Source: Actinopolyspora halophila DSM 43834 | GTDB lineage: Bacteria; Actinomycetota; Actinomycetes; Mycobacteriales; Pseudonocardiaceae | DNA length: 64,000 bases | Direction: 5' to 3' | Assembly (NCBI RefSeq): GCF_000371785.1 | Contig: NZ_AQUI01000002.1 | Coordinates: forward strand, 4,203,352-4,267,351 | Part shown: positions 47,995-56,967 of the stretch, one piece after another | How the letters are laid out: each line of letters begins with the position of its first letter | How positions within the stretch are numbered: position 1 is the first letter of the stretch | Made by a program: the position numbers and the translations under genes | The notes under the pieces: generated by a model | What the model saw: the letters and a program-made list of their open reading frames with translations, nothing else | The model's database searches: none | Told to the model about the DNA's origin: nothing

Positions 47995-50193
47995 GTGCCC
48001 GCTTCCGTTCCGAACTGGTCCGTTTCCGACGTCTTCGAGCCCGACGGCACCGAACAACTACCTCCCGAACTCGTGGAGCAGAGCGCTCCCGAGCCGGAGC
48101 AGGCCTCCGCCGGGGCTGGTGCGAGCCCCGCCTCGAGCACGACGGAACGCGCGGGGGGCGCGGAACGTGCGGAGCCCGCCGATCTGGACACGCTGCTCTC
48201 GGTCGCGGTCGGAGCCGTTTCCGGCACGCCGCGGGAGGGCCAGACCGCGATGGCCAAGGCGGTGGACAACGCCATCGGGTCCGGTGAGCACCTGGCTGTT
48301 CAGGCGGGAACCGGAACCGGGAAGTCGCTGGCCTATCTGGTTCCCGCGATCCGGCACGCCGTGGCCGCGAACACGACCGTGGTCGTTTCCACCGCGACCA
48401 TCGCGTTGCAGCGGCAGCTGGTGGACCGCGACCTGCCCCGGCTGGCCACGGCGCTTTCCGAGGAGCTCGGCCGGAGGCCGACGTTCGCGATCCTCAAGGG
48501 CAGGCGCAACTACCTGTGCCTGAACAGGGTGCACGGCAACGCTCCCGAGGAACCGGAGGAGTCCGCGCTGTTCGACCCTTCCGCCACCTCCGCGCTGGAG
48601 CGCGATGTGCGCAGGCTGCGCGAGTGGTCCTCGGAGACCGACACGGGGGACCGCGACGAGCTGGTTCCGGGGGTCTCGGAGCGCGCGTGGCGTCAGATGT
48701 CGGTCACGGCCAACGAGTGTCTCGGGGCGCACCGCTGCCCGGTGGGTACGGACTGCTTCGCCGAACGGGCCCGCGGCGAGGCCGGACGCGCGGACATCGT
48801 GGTCACCAACCACGCCCTGCTGGCGATCGACGCGCTGGACGACCGGCCGGTGCTTCCCGAGCACGACATGGTGGTGGTCGACGAGGCGCACGACCTGGTG
48901 GACCGGGTGACCTCGGCAGCCAGCGGCGAGCTCTCCGGTTCCGCCGTGAAGCAGGCAGCCAAGAGGTGCGGGCGCGCGGTGGACGAGGAGATCGCCGACC
49001 GGCTGAACGAGGCCGGGGAGGGACTCGAGTTCGTGCTCGGGGAAGCGGCCCCGGGGCGGCTGGAGGAGTTGCCGCGGGAGTTGTCCTCCGCGCTGTCCGG
49101 GGTACGGGACGCCGCCGGTGCCTGCGTGACCGCGCTGGGCACCGAGCACCGCGAGGACGCGGAGACGGGCAGCGTCCGCAAGCTCGCCCTGGCACCCACC
49201 CAGGAGATCCACGACACCGCGATGCGGTTGCTCGACGGGTTCGACGCCCCGGAGGGGGAACGACACGACGTGGTGTGGATCAGCGCGGAGAACGGGCGCG
49301 CACCCGCGCTGAAGGTGGCTCCGCTCGGGGTGGGCGGGCTGCTGCGCCAGCGGTTGTTCGAGCAGCGGACGACCGTGTTGACCTCCGCGACGCTGGCGCT
49401 GGGCGGCTCCTTCGACACGCTGGCCGGGCAGTGGGGACTGCCTCCGCAGCGGGAGGCCCGTCCCGCTCCCGACACCGCGACCGCCGAAGAGCCCCCTTCC
49501 GACGGAGCGGAACCGAGCTGGGTCGGTCTCGACGTGGGATCACCCTTCGACTACCGGCGCAGCGGCATCCTCTACGTCGCGCGGCATCTGCCCTCCCCCG
49601 GCAGGGACGGGCTCCCGGAGTCCTACCTGGACGAGCTCGCCGAGTTGGTCACGGCGGCAGGAGGCCGCACCCTCGGTCTGTTCTCCTCCATGCGGGCGGC
49701 ACGGCAGGCCTGCGACGAACTGCGGGAACGACTGTCCACACCGGTGCTGTGCCAGGGGGAGGACAGCACGGGGCTGCTGGTGGACTCCTTCGCGAAGGAC
49801 CCGGCCACGAGCCTGTTCGGCACCCTGTCGCTGTGGCAGGGGGTGGATGTGCCGGGTGAGTCGCTGCAACTGGTCGTGATGGACCGCATCCCGTTCCCCA
49901 GGCCGGACGATCCGCTCGCCTCGGCGCGGCAGAAGGCCATCTCGGCGAACGGGGGCAACGGATTCATCACGGTCGCGGGAACCCACGCCGCGCTGCTGCT
50001 GGCCCAGGGCGCGGGCAGGCTGCTGCGTTCGGCCGCCGACCGCGGGGTGATCGCCGTGCTCGACCCCCGGCTGGCCACCGCTCGCTACGGGAGTTTCCTC
50101 CGCGCCTCGCTGCCCCCGTTCTGGAGCACCCACGACCCAGAGGTGGTCCGGGGTGCGCTGCGGCGACTGGACTCGGCGACCGAAAAGCGATGA
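47995..50193 (+). CDS. dinG: ATP-dependent DNA helicase DinG/YoaA type
   Basis: The 732-residue XPD-like superfamily 2 helicase has Walker A AGTGTGKSLAYL (about residue 103), four cysteines for a 4Fe-4S cluster (NYLCLNRV, then NECLGAHRCPVGTDCF), the DEAH box VVVDEAHDL and C-terminal motif VI (LLAQGAGRLLRS). It unwinds DNA in repair. The start is GTG 47995. The first 65 residues are acidic and disordered. It corresponds to Rv1329c. Confidence 0.93.
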   Translation: MPASVPNWSVSDVFEPDGTEQLPPELVEQSAPEPEQASAGAGASPASSTTERAGGAERAEPADLDTLLSVAVGAVSGTPREGQTAMAKAVDNAIGSGEHLAVQAGTGTGKSLAYLVPAIRHAVAANTTVVVSTATIALQRQLVDRDLPRLATALSEELGRRPTFAILKGRRNYLCLNRVHGNAPEEPEESALFDPSATSALERDVRRLREWSSETDTGDRDELVPGVSERAWRQMSVTANECLGAHRCPVGTDCFAERARGEAGRADIVVTNHALLAIDALDDRPVLPEHDMVVVDEAHDLVDRVTSAASGELSGSAVKQAAKRCGRAVDEEIADRLNEAGEGLEFVLGEAAPGRLEELPRELSSALSGVRDAAGACVTALGTEHREDAETGSVRKLALAPTQEIHDTAMRLLDGFDAPEGERHDVVWISAENGRAPALKVAPLGVGGLLRQRLFEQRTTVLTSATLALGGSFDTLAGQWGLPPQREARPAPDTATAEEPPSDGAEPSWVGLDVGSPFDYRRSGILYVARHLPSPGRDGLPESYLDELAELVTAAGGRTLGLFSSMRAARQACDELRERLSTPVLCQGEDSTGLLVDSFAKDPATSLFGTLSLWQGVDVPGESLQLVVMDRIPFPRPDDPLASARQKAISANGGNGFITVAGTHAALLLAQGAGRLLRSAADRGVIAVLDPRLATARYGSFLRASLPPFWSTHDPEVVRGALRRLDSATEKR

Positions 50194-50263
50194 CGAGACG
50201 GGGCGTGCTCCGGAACGGCCTCCGGAGCCACACCCCTGTGCCGGGGCCTCGTCACGAGTTCGT

Positions 50264-50548
50264 TCACCGCCCGGAACCGGAAGTGCTCATGTCGCGTTCG
50301 CGCTGACGGTCGGACTGCTCGGGCATCTCCGGATGCGTGTACTCCTCAAAACGCATGGCCACGCCGAGCGCGAAGAACGTCGGAGCCCACTCCCCGACGA
50401 AAATGCCCCATCTGTCCGCACGAGCCAGGCTCTCCCCCTCCAGGCCGCGGGAGGCCGCCCAGGAGACGACCGAGAAGAGTATCGAGGCCATTCCCGCCCC
50501 GAACATCTTGTCCGAGTCCATTCCGTATTTGCGCAGCATCGAGATCAT
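50264..50548 (-). CDS. small two-helix membrane protein
   Basis: The 94-residue product from ATG 50548 (AGAGG 8 nt upstream) has two hydrophobic stretches (MFGAGMASILFSVVSWAAS and FVGEWAPTFFALGVAM) and a polar, charged C-terminus. I do not recognise the family. It is convergent with dinG and divergent from bioY. Confidence 0.65.
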   Translation of the reverse strand: MISMLRKYGMDSDKMFGAGMASILFSVVSWAASRGLEGESLARADRWGIFVGEWAPTFFALGVAMRFEEYTHPEMPEQSDRQRERDMSTSGSGR

Positions 50549-50905
50549 GCGGGCACCTCTCGGATCACGCCAGCCGCCAGCGGGTGGCGAAGCCGGGCAC
50601 TTCTTGGAGCACCCCCAGGGTTTCCCTTCTGGAGCGCGGTAAACCCGGCAGAACCGGGACCCGATCGCCGTGACGGCCACGCACCGGTGACACCAGCCGA
50701 GCACCGCCAAGAGCGAAGGCGGACTCCACGCGCCGGAACGCCTCCCTCGTTGTGGAGTTCCCACAACAACGCCCGGTTTTTTCTGTAATGCCGGTGATCG
50801 CGGTTAGGTTGTCCGCTGTTCCGCCCGAGGCACGCCGGGACCACGCCGAAACGGCGGCCCGGCCACTCCTTCGGGCTCTCCCGAACGTTTCCGCAGGAGA
50901 ACAGC
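50549..50905. other. 357-nt gap upstream of the biotin operon
   Basis: No gene is supported. An A/T-richer patch around 50775-50815 (GTTTTTTCTGTAATG, then GTTAGGTTG) may contain the bioY promoter, but I could not define convincing hexamers or a biotin-regulator site. Confidence 0.3.
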
Positions 50906-51508
50906 GTGACCGAATCCCCCCGCCCATCGGAAGGACGGTCAGGTGGCGCGCAGCCGGCCGCCGACCTGGCCCGCATCGTGGTCTTCGCCGCGTTCACCGC
51001 CGTGCTCGGCACCTTCCCCGGCATCTACCTGGCCGGTGCGGCGGTACCGATCGTGCTGCAGAACACCGGGCCGCTGCTGGCAGGCAGCCTGCTCGGAGCC
51101 CGCCGCGGTGCCGCTTCGGTGCTGCTGCTGCTCGGGCTGGTCGCGCTCGGGCTACCGCTGCTGTCCGGAGGGCGCGGCGGCATAGCCCCGTTCTTCGGGC
51201 CCAGCGGCGGATTCCTGGTGGGCTGGATCGCCTCGGCACTGGTGGTGGGGCTGATCGTGTCCGCGGCACGCAAGCCCACCCTCGCGGTGCTGCTGCCTGC
51301 CAACCTCGCAGGCATCGCAGTGGACTACCTGTTCGGTGTCCCCTTCATGGCCCAGGCGATCGGCGACCTCCGCGCGGCAGTCGTGGCCTCTCTCGGCTAC
51401 CTCCCGGGAGATCTGGTCAAGATCGTGCTGGTCTCGCTGGTCGCGGCTGCCGTGCACCGCGCCTTCCCGAATTCCCTGCCCCGCAGGAAGACGGCGGCGA
51501 AGTCGTGA
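50906..51508 (+). CDS. bioY: biotin transporter substrate component BioY
   Basis: The 200-residue ECF S-component has six hydrophobic helices. The signature FTAVLGTFPGIYLAGAAVPIVLQN and LAGSLLGARRGAASVLLLLGLVALGLPLLSGG, then PSGGFLVGWIASA, are typical of BioY. GTG 50906 has AGGAG upstream. The matching ATPase and T-component genes are at the end of the same operon. The stop overlaps the ligase start (GTGA). Confidence 0.93.
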   Translation: MTESPRPSEGRSGGAQPAADLARIVVFAAFTAVLGTFPGIYLAGAAVPIVLQNTGPLLAGSLLGARRGAASVLLLLGLVALGLPLLSGGRGGIAPFFGPSGGFLVGWIASALVVGLIVSAARKPTLAVLLPANLAGIAVDYLFGVPFMAQAIGDLRAAVVASLGYLPGDLVKIVLVSLVAAAVHRAFPNSLPRRKTAAKS

Positions 51509-52947
51509 GTCCGACCACGAACAGGCGACCGGCCCCGGAAGCTCCCGGCACGAACGTTCCGCCCGAGGTACTCCCCCCGATCCTGGCGGGAGGGCTGCCC
51601 CGGGCGCTGCGCCACGGTTCCCGCCGCTTCACCGCCGCCGAACTGGTCGACTCGGCGCACGCCGCCGCCGCCGAACTCCACTCCTCCGGAGCGATCGAGG
51701 GCAGTCGGATCGCCGTCGAGGGCGACGGCACCGCCCCGGACCGGCTCGCCCAGCTGCTCGGTTCCGACCTGCTCGGCGCCGGTGCGCTGCTGCTCGAACC
51801 GGGCTGGAGTGCGGCCGAGCGCGCGGCGGTCCTCGAGGACGTCGCTCCGGACGTGTGGACCGGTGGGCAACTCGGTCCCCCTGGATGCCGGTTCGCGGCG
51901 CGCGGTTCGGGGCGGAGCCTGTTCCACTTCCCCACCACCTCGGGCAGCACGAGCCGTCCCAAGGCCCTCGCCCGCACCCGCTCCTCCTGGTGGTACAGCT
52001 TCGAGGCCTTCGAGGTCGGCATCACCGGGGCGGACACGGTGCTCGTTCCGGGGCCGCTGAGCTCGTCGCTGTTCCTGTTCGGAACTCTGCACGCCATGCA
52101 CCTCGGTGCCGAGGTGGAACTGCTCGAACGCTGGTCGGCGGAGGAGGTCGCGGAGGCCTGCTCCAGGGCGAGCGCCGTGCACCTCGTGCCGTCCATGCTC
52201 GCGGCGCTGCTCGCGGTGCTCGAACGCGACCCGCGGGCGCGTGCGCGGTGCCGGGTACGCCGCTTCGTCTGCGGCGGGGCCGAACCGGACGCACGGCTCC
52301 GGGAACGGCTGGCGGAAACACTGCCCGGCTGCGAGCTGGTGGAGTACTACGGATCAGCCGAGCACTCGGTCGTGGCCCTGCGTCGTTCCGACGGGCTGCT
52401 GCGCCCGGCCCGCCACGTGGAGACCGAGATCCGCGACGGACCGCACGTGGTCCGCCCCGGCGGAACGGGGACCCTGTGGGTGCGTTCCCCGCTGGGGTTC
52501 TCCGGCCGGATGGAGTCCGGAAGGCTGAACCCCGTGGAGCCCGGTTTCCACAGCGCGGAGGACTTCGCCTCCGCCCACGCCGACGGAGGGTTCACCGTGC
52601 TGGGACGTGATTCCGCCACCATCGGCAGCGGGGCCGAGCTGGTACCGGCCGAGCGGGTCGAGACGGTGCTGCGTTCCGTTCCCGGGGTGACCGACGCGGT
52701 GGTCGTGGGCACCCCGCACCCCAGGTTCGGTTCCCTGGTCACCGCGGTACTCGAGCTCGATCCCTCCACTCCTCCCTCCGTGGCCGAGCTCCGCCGGGTG
52801 GCCAGGGAGTCGCTGAGCAGCGCACAGCGCCCGCGTCGCTGGCTGTCCGCGCGAGCGCTTCCCCACACCCCGGCGGGCAAACCGGCCCGCCGCCGGGTCG
52901 AGGACCAACTCGGCTCGGGAGAGCTCCCCACTTGGACACTGCGATGA
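51505..52947 (+). CDS. AMP-dependent acyl-CoA ligase in the biotin operon
   Basis: The 480-residue ANL-superfamily enzyme has the P-loop HFPTTSGSTSRPKALARTRSS (about residue 140), CGGAEPDARL, the YYGSAEHSV adenylate motif, a hinge region around VLGRDSATIGSGAELV and the C-terminal Lys in PHTPAGKPARR. In B. subtilis the BirA-regulated genes yhfT and yhfS accompany the biotin transporter gene yhfU; this gene matches yhfT in kind and setting. It may activate a fatty acid or pimelate-like precursor, which is inference. Confidence 0.85.
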   Translation: MSPTTNRRPAPEAPGTNVPPEVLPPILAGGLPRALRHGSRRFTAAELVDSAHAAAAELHSSGAIEGSRIAVEGDGTAPDRLAQLLGSDLLGAGALLLEPGWSAAERAAVLEDVAPDVWTGGQLGPPGCRFAARGSGRSLFHFPTTSGSTSRPKALARTRSSWWYSFEAFEVGITGADTVLVPGPLSSSLFLFGTLHAMHLGAEVELLERWSAEEVAEACSRASAVHLVPSMLAALLAVLERDPRARARCRVRRFVCGGAEPDARLRERLAETLPGCELVEYYGSAEHSVVALRRSDGLLRPARHVETEIRDGPHVVRPGGTGTLWVRSPLGFSGRMESGRLNPVEPGFHSAEDFASAHADGGFTVLGRDSATIGSGAELVPAERVETVLRSVPGVTDAVVVGTPHPRFGSLVTAVLELDPSTPPSVAELRRVARESLSSAQRPRRWLSARALPHTPAGKPARRRVEDQLGSGELPTWTLR

Positions 52948-54086
52948 CCGATACCGGCGTTTCCCCGCGCACCCCCGTGATCGTCGCCGCGCGCCGCACC
53001 CCCGTCGGCACCGCGGGCGGTTCGCTCCGCGAGGTGGCCGTCGACCGGCTCGCCGCGGGCGCGCTCGAAGCCACGCTGGGCGACAGCGGCTTCGAGCGGG
53101 TCGACGACGTGCTGCTGGGCAACACGCGCGGTCCCGGAGGAAACCCCGCGCGGGTCGCCGCGCTGCGCGCGGGTCTCGGCCACGGCACGCCGGGAACGAC
53201 CGTGGACCGCCAGTGCGCGAGCGGGCTGAGCACGATCGTCACCGCGGCCGACCTGGTGACCGCCGGTGCCGGGAAGTACTACCTGGCCGGAGGCGCGGAA
53301 AGCGCGTCGACGGCCCCGTGGCGGGCCCGACGTCCACGGGACGCGGCCGAACCGCCGGTCTTCTACTCCCGCGCGCCGTTCGCCCCCGACGAGGTCGGTG
53401 ATCCCGACATGGGGCCCGCCGCCGACCTCGTCGCCGCCGAAGCGGGGATCTCCCGGGCACGGCAGGATCGCTTCGCGGAGCGCAGCCACCGGCGTGCCGT
53501 CGAGGCGCAGCGCTCGGGAACGTTCGACAGCGAGCTCGTCGAGGTGCACGGGGTCCGCACCGATGAGCGGCCGCGCGCGGGCTTCGACGAGCGGAGGCTG
53601 GCCAGGTTCCCGCCCGCGTTCACCGCCGGGGGTACCGTCACGGCGGCGAACTCGTGCGGCATCAGCGACGGTGCGGCGGTGGTGGCGGTCACCACGGAAC
53701 GCGAAAGGCGCGGGCTCGGAATCCCGGGGATCCGACTGCTGGCCCGGGAAACCAGCGGCACCGATCCCAACCGGCTCGGGCTGGCTGCCGTGCCCGCCAT
53801 GCGCTCCGCGTTGGAGACCACGGGCCGGACCCCCGAGGTGGTCGAGTTCACCGAGGCGTTCGCCGGGCAGGTGCTGGCCTGCACGGACGCGGTGGGGCTC
53901 GACGAGCGGACGGTCAGTCCCGACGGAGGGGCGATCGCCCTCGGCCACCCGTGGGGAGCTTCCGGGGCGGTACTGCTCGTCCGGCTGTTCCACCGGATGA
54001 CGACCCACGGGAACCGGGTGGGAATGGCCGCGTTGTCCTCGGGAGGTGGGCTCGGGGTCGCCACCGTGTGGGAGCTGGTCCCCTGA
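52944..54086 (+). CDS. thiolase-family protein lacking two catalytic residues
   Basis: The 380-residue protein has the thiolase fold and the acyl-accepting Cys91 in VDRQCASGLSTIV, and the His block GGAIALGHPWGASGA. Two other positions are changed: the usual N-E-A-F motif reads TEAFAGQ, and the second catalytic Cys (normally C-x-G-G-G) is Ser365 in LSSGGGLGVA. It may therefore have altered or lost claisen activity. It overlaps the ligase gene by 4 nt and corresponds to B. subtilis yhfS next to a biotin transporter gene. Confidence 0.85.
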   Translation: MTDTGVSPRTPVIVAARRTPVGTAGGSLREVAVDRLAAGALEATLGDSGFERVDDVLLGNTRGPGGNPARVAALRAGLGHGTPGTTVDRQCASGLSTIVTAADLVTAGAGKYYLAGGAESASTAPWRARRPRDAAEPPVFYSRAPFAPDEVGDPDMGPAADLVAAEAGISRARQDRFAERSHRRAVEAQRSGTFDSELVEVHGVRTDERPRAGFDERRLARFPPAFTAGGTVTAANSCGISDGAAVVAVTTERERRGLGIPGIRLLARETSGTDPNRLGLAAVPAMRSALETTGRTPEVVEFTEAFAGQVLACTDAVGLDERTVSPDGGAIALGHPWGASGAVLLVRLFHRMTTHGNRVGMAALSSGGGLGVATVWELVP

Positions 54087-54180
54087 ACGCCTCCACCGGG
54101 AACACGACCACGCCGGGACCACGCGGTCGGCCAGCACACCGGACCTTTCCGCTTTCGCGCGTCCCCGATGGGAGGAACGA

Positions 54181-54855
54181 TTGATCGAGTTCGACGGAGT
54201 GGGACACACCTACGGCGAGCACACGGTGCTTTCCGGGGTCGATTTACGGATCACGGAGCGCAGGGTGGCTTTCGTCGGGGCCAACGGCTCCGGCAAGTCC
54301 ACACTGGCCCGCATGATCAACGGGCTGGTGCACCCCACGCGGGGCAGGGTGCTGGTGGACGGCCTCGACCCGGTGCGGGACGGCAAACGCGTCCGCTCGC
54401 GGGTCGGTTTCGTGTTCACCAACCCGGAATCCCAGATCGTCATGCCGACGGCCGGTGAGGACGTCGCCTTCTCGCTGCGCCGCAAAGGACTGTCCAAGAA
54501 GGAGCGGGCGGACAGGGCCGCCGCCGCGCTGGCCGAACACGGCCTGGAGGGCTACGCCGACCATCCGGCGCAGCAGCTCTCCGGTGGGCAGAAACAGCTG
54601 CTCGCGCTGTGCTCCATGCTGGTGCTCGAACCGGACGTGCTGGTCTGCGACGAACCGACCACGCTGCTCGACCTGCGCAACAAGCGGCTATTCGTCGAAC
54701 GGCTGCAGACCCTGGAGCAACGCGTCGTGCTGGTCACGCACGATCTGGAGCTGTTGGACGAGTTCGAGCGCGTCGTGGTCCTCGACCGGGGCGGGATCGT
54801 AGCCGACGACGAACCCGGCCGCGCGCTGCGCCACTACAGGGAGTTGGTGACGTGA
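54181..54855 (+). CDS. bioM: ECF transporter ATPase BioM
   Basis: The 224-residue ABC ATPase has Walker A GANGSGKSTLARMI (about residue 38), Q-loop VFTNPESQI, signature LSGGQKQLLALC and Walker B VLVCDEPTTLLD, all as in ECF A-components. TTG 54181 is supported by GGAGG 5 nt upstream and gives the standard length. With bioY and the overlapping T-component gene it makes a complete biotin ECF importer. Confidence 0.92.
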   Translation: MIEFDGVGHTYGEHTVLSGVDLRITERRVAFVGANGSGKSTLARMINGLVHPTRGRVLVDGLDPVRDGKRVRSRVGFVFTNPESQIVMPTAGEDVAFSLRRKGLSKKERADRAAAALAEHGLEGYADHPAQQLSGGQKQLLALCSMLVLEPDVLVCDEPTTLLDLRNKRLFVERLQTLEQRVVLVTHDLELLDEFERVVVLDRGGIVADDEPGRALRHYRELVT

Positions 54856-55514
54856 GTTCCCCGCTCGGCCTCTACCAGCCCGGCGACAGCCCGCTGCACC
54901 GAATTCCGGCCGGGGGGAAGTTCCTCGGCCTGATCGCCTTCGCCACCGTGATCGTCGTCTTCGACGAGCCCGTTCCGCTCGCACTGGGGGCCGTGGCGGT
55001 GCTGATCGGATTCGTCACGGCACGCATCGGGCCGGGCAGGGTCTTCCGGATGATGCGGCTGCTGCTCGTGCTGCTCGCGGCCGTGTTCGCGTTGCAGTGG
55101 TGGTTGATCGGCCCGGAGAGCGCGACCGTGGTGTGCCTGCGACTGCTCGTCGCGATCAGCGCGGCCAACCTGTTCACTCTCACCACCAGGATCGGTGATC
55201 TCGTCTCCGCGATCGAGCGCGGGCTGTCTCCCGCCCGCAGGCTGGGGCTCCGTCCGGAGCTTCTCGGCCTGCTGGTCGGACTGACCGTGCAGGCCGTGGG
55301 GGCGTTGTCGACCATCGCCGAGCAGACCCGGCAGGCCCAGCGGGCGCGGAACGCGACCCGCTCGGTCTCGGCGTTCGCCGTACCGTTCCTGGTGCGCACG
55401 CTGCGCCACGCCGACGAGCTCGGGGAGGCGCTGGCCGCGCGTGGAGTGGGCGAGACCGCTTCGGAGGAACCGGAGCGCCCCGAGCACACCCCCACCCGAG
55501 GCGGGGGCGACTGA
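54852..55514 (+). CDS. bioN: ECF transporter transmembrane component BioN
   Basis: The 220-residue membrane protein has about five helices, begins LYQPGDSPLHRIPAGGKFLGL and contains the coupling helix motif with the Ala-Arg-Gly near its end (ALAARGVGE) and the other near AQRARNA, as in T-components. GTG 54852 overlaps the ATPase stop. A hairpin terminator follows at 55612-55645. Confidence 0.92.
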   Translation: MSSPLGLYQPGDSPLHRIPAGGKFLGLIAFATVIVVFDEPVPLALGAVAVLIGFVTARIGPGRVFRMMRLLLVLLAAVFALQWWLIGPESATVVCLRLLVAISAANLFTLTTRIGDLVSAIERGLSPARRLGLRPELLGLLVGLTVQAVGALSTIAEQTRQAQRARNATRSVSAFAVPFLVRTLRHADELGEALAARGVGETASEEPERPEHTPTRGGGD

Positions 55515-55611
55515 CCCCGCGACTTCTCGCGGACCGGCCCACGTAGCGGTTCGGCTCGCCCGTCCGGCGGGCAGCGCGGCTCCGCCGCTTCCCGAGAGCC
55601 CTCCGAGTCGC

Positions 55612-55645
55612 CCGGCTGCCCTGCCGGGAACGGCAGGGCAGCCGG
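55612..55645. terminator. bidirectional terminator with GGAA loop
   Basis: Perfect 15-bp stem CCGGCTGCCCTGCCG / CGGCAGGGCAGCCGG with a GGAA tetraloop, between the rightward biotin operon and the leftward aldo/keto reductase gene. Confidence 0.8.
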
Positions 55646-55719
55646 ATCACGTGCGGCGCGGTGTCGCGCTCACGAGCCGGTGCCGCGACGTCCGGGTCAC
55701 GAGCACGACCGCGGACGGC

Positions 55720-56736
55720 TCACTCGCCGGTGGGCAGCGGGACGTCCTGCGAGACCAGCTTCTCCTCGCGCAGCGTCCGCCAGAACTGCCCGGGGATCGG
55801 CGCACGCAGCAGTTCGAGGTTCTGGCTCACGCGCTCGGGGCGGGACATCCCCGGGATGGTGGCGGCCACGGCCGGATGGGCCAGCGGGAACTGCAGCGCG
55901 GCCGCCTTGAGGTCCACCCCGTGACCTTCCGCGACACCGCGCAACCGATCGACCTGGTCGAGCACCTCCGCGGAAGCCTCCTGGTACTCGAAGTGCCTGC
56001 CGCCCGCCAGCACACCGGAGTTGAAGGGGCCGCCGGCGACGAGGTCGACGCCGCGCTCGAGGCAGGTGGGCAGCAACCGCTGCACGGCGTGCGCGTGGTC
56101 GAACAGGGTGTAGCGCCCGGCCAGCAGGAACCCGTCGGGCTTCGGCTCGTCCAGTCCCAGGATCAGCTCGCACGGCTCGACCGTGTTCACGCCCAGTCCC
56201 CAGGCTCCGATGACGCCCTGCTCCCGCAGACTCGTCAGCGCCCGGAACGCGCCGGTGCGCGAGGTGGCGAAGGCGTCGATCCAGTCGTCGCCGTGGAAGT
56301 CGGGGGACACGTCGTGCACCCATGCGACGTCGATGTGGTCGGTGCGCAACCGCTCCAGGCTCTGCTCGACAGCACGCATGGTGCCGTCGTAGGTGTAGTC
56401 GTCCCGGACCTCGTTCCTGCGCCCGTGTTCGAACAGTCCGCCCTCGTCCCCCAGGTCCCGATCGGTCGGCTCCTCGATCTCGTCCTCGATCGTCCGGCCG
56501 ACCTTCGTGCTGAGCACGTACTCGGAGCGGGGGTACTGGGCCAGCACCTGCCCGAGCCGGATCTCGGAGAGGCCGGCTCCGTAGATCGGTGCCGTGTCGT
56601 AGTAGCGGATGCCCTCGTTCCACGCCGTCTCGACCGTGGCCAGCGCGTCCTCCTCGGACACGGCGCGGAACATGTTGCCCAGCGGGGCCGCCCCGAACCC
56701 GAGTGCCCTGTCGGTCAGTAACGACCGGATGCTCAT
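55720..56736 (-). CDS. aldo/keto reductase
   Basis: The 338-residue NADPH enzyme has the catalytic tetrad in order: Asp and Tyr in GIRYYDTAPIYGAGLSE, Lys in VLSTKVGR and His in VAWVHDVS. It resembles the aldose dehydrogenase/L-fucose dehydrogenase branch. The substrate is not known. ATG 56736 has GAGGAG 5 nt upstream. It is divergent from a LysR regulator and is probably its target. Confidence 0.9.
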   Translation of the reverse strand: MSIRSLLTDRALGFGAAPLGNMFRAVSEEDALATVETAWNEGIRYYDTAPIYGAGLSEIRLGQVLAQYPRSEYVLSTKVGRTIEDEIEEPTDRDLGDEGGLFEHGRRNEVRDDYTYDGTMRAVEQSLERLRTDHIDVAWVHDVSPDFHGDDWIDAFATSRTGAFRALTSLREQGVIGAWGLGVNTVEPCELILGLDEPKPDGFLLAGRYTLFDHAHAVQRLLPTCLERGVDLVAGGPFNSGVLAGGRHFEYQEASAEVLDQVDRLRGVAEGHGVDLKAAALQFPLAHPAVAATIPGMSRPERVSQNLELLRAPIPGQFWRTLREEKLVSQDVPLPTGE

Positions 56737-56825
56737 GTGCGCTCCTCGTTGTCAGCGTGGGGACGGCTGAGCCATCCCCGTGCCTTCCACTACGACGCTA
56801 GACTCGACCTGTATGACTGTCTAAG

Positions 56826-56864
56826 ACTCAATAGGCGAAACTTGATTCCGCAAAGGTCTTGAGT
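56826..56864. promoter_or_regulatory. candidate LysR operator in the divergent region
   Basis: ACTCAA (56826-56831) and TTGAGT (56859-56864) form an inverted pair across 27 nt in an A/T-richer patch between the aldo/keto reductase and lysR genes. LysR regulators commonly bind such sites upstream of a divergent target; binding is inferred. Confidence 0.3.
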
Positions 56865-56895
56865 GCTGGTTCCGCGCGGCTCCCCGGGTCGAGCA

Positions 56896-56932
56896 ACCCG
56901 CTCACGAGACAGCGGGAGGTTCCGCCACCCGG
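56896..56932 (-). repeat. half copy of the dispersed repeat, left of lysR
   Basis: The plus strand reads ACCCGCTCACGAG, six bases, then GGAGGTTCCGC. The same arrangement recurs at 57897-57938 on the other side of the lysR gene. The complement (GCGGAACCTCCCGCTG) is the opening of the dispersed repeat. Confidence 0.5.
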
Positions 56933-56967
56933 ACCACCGGACCGAGCGAAACGGGGAGCTCCGAGGA

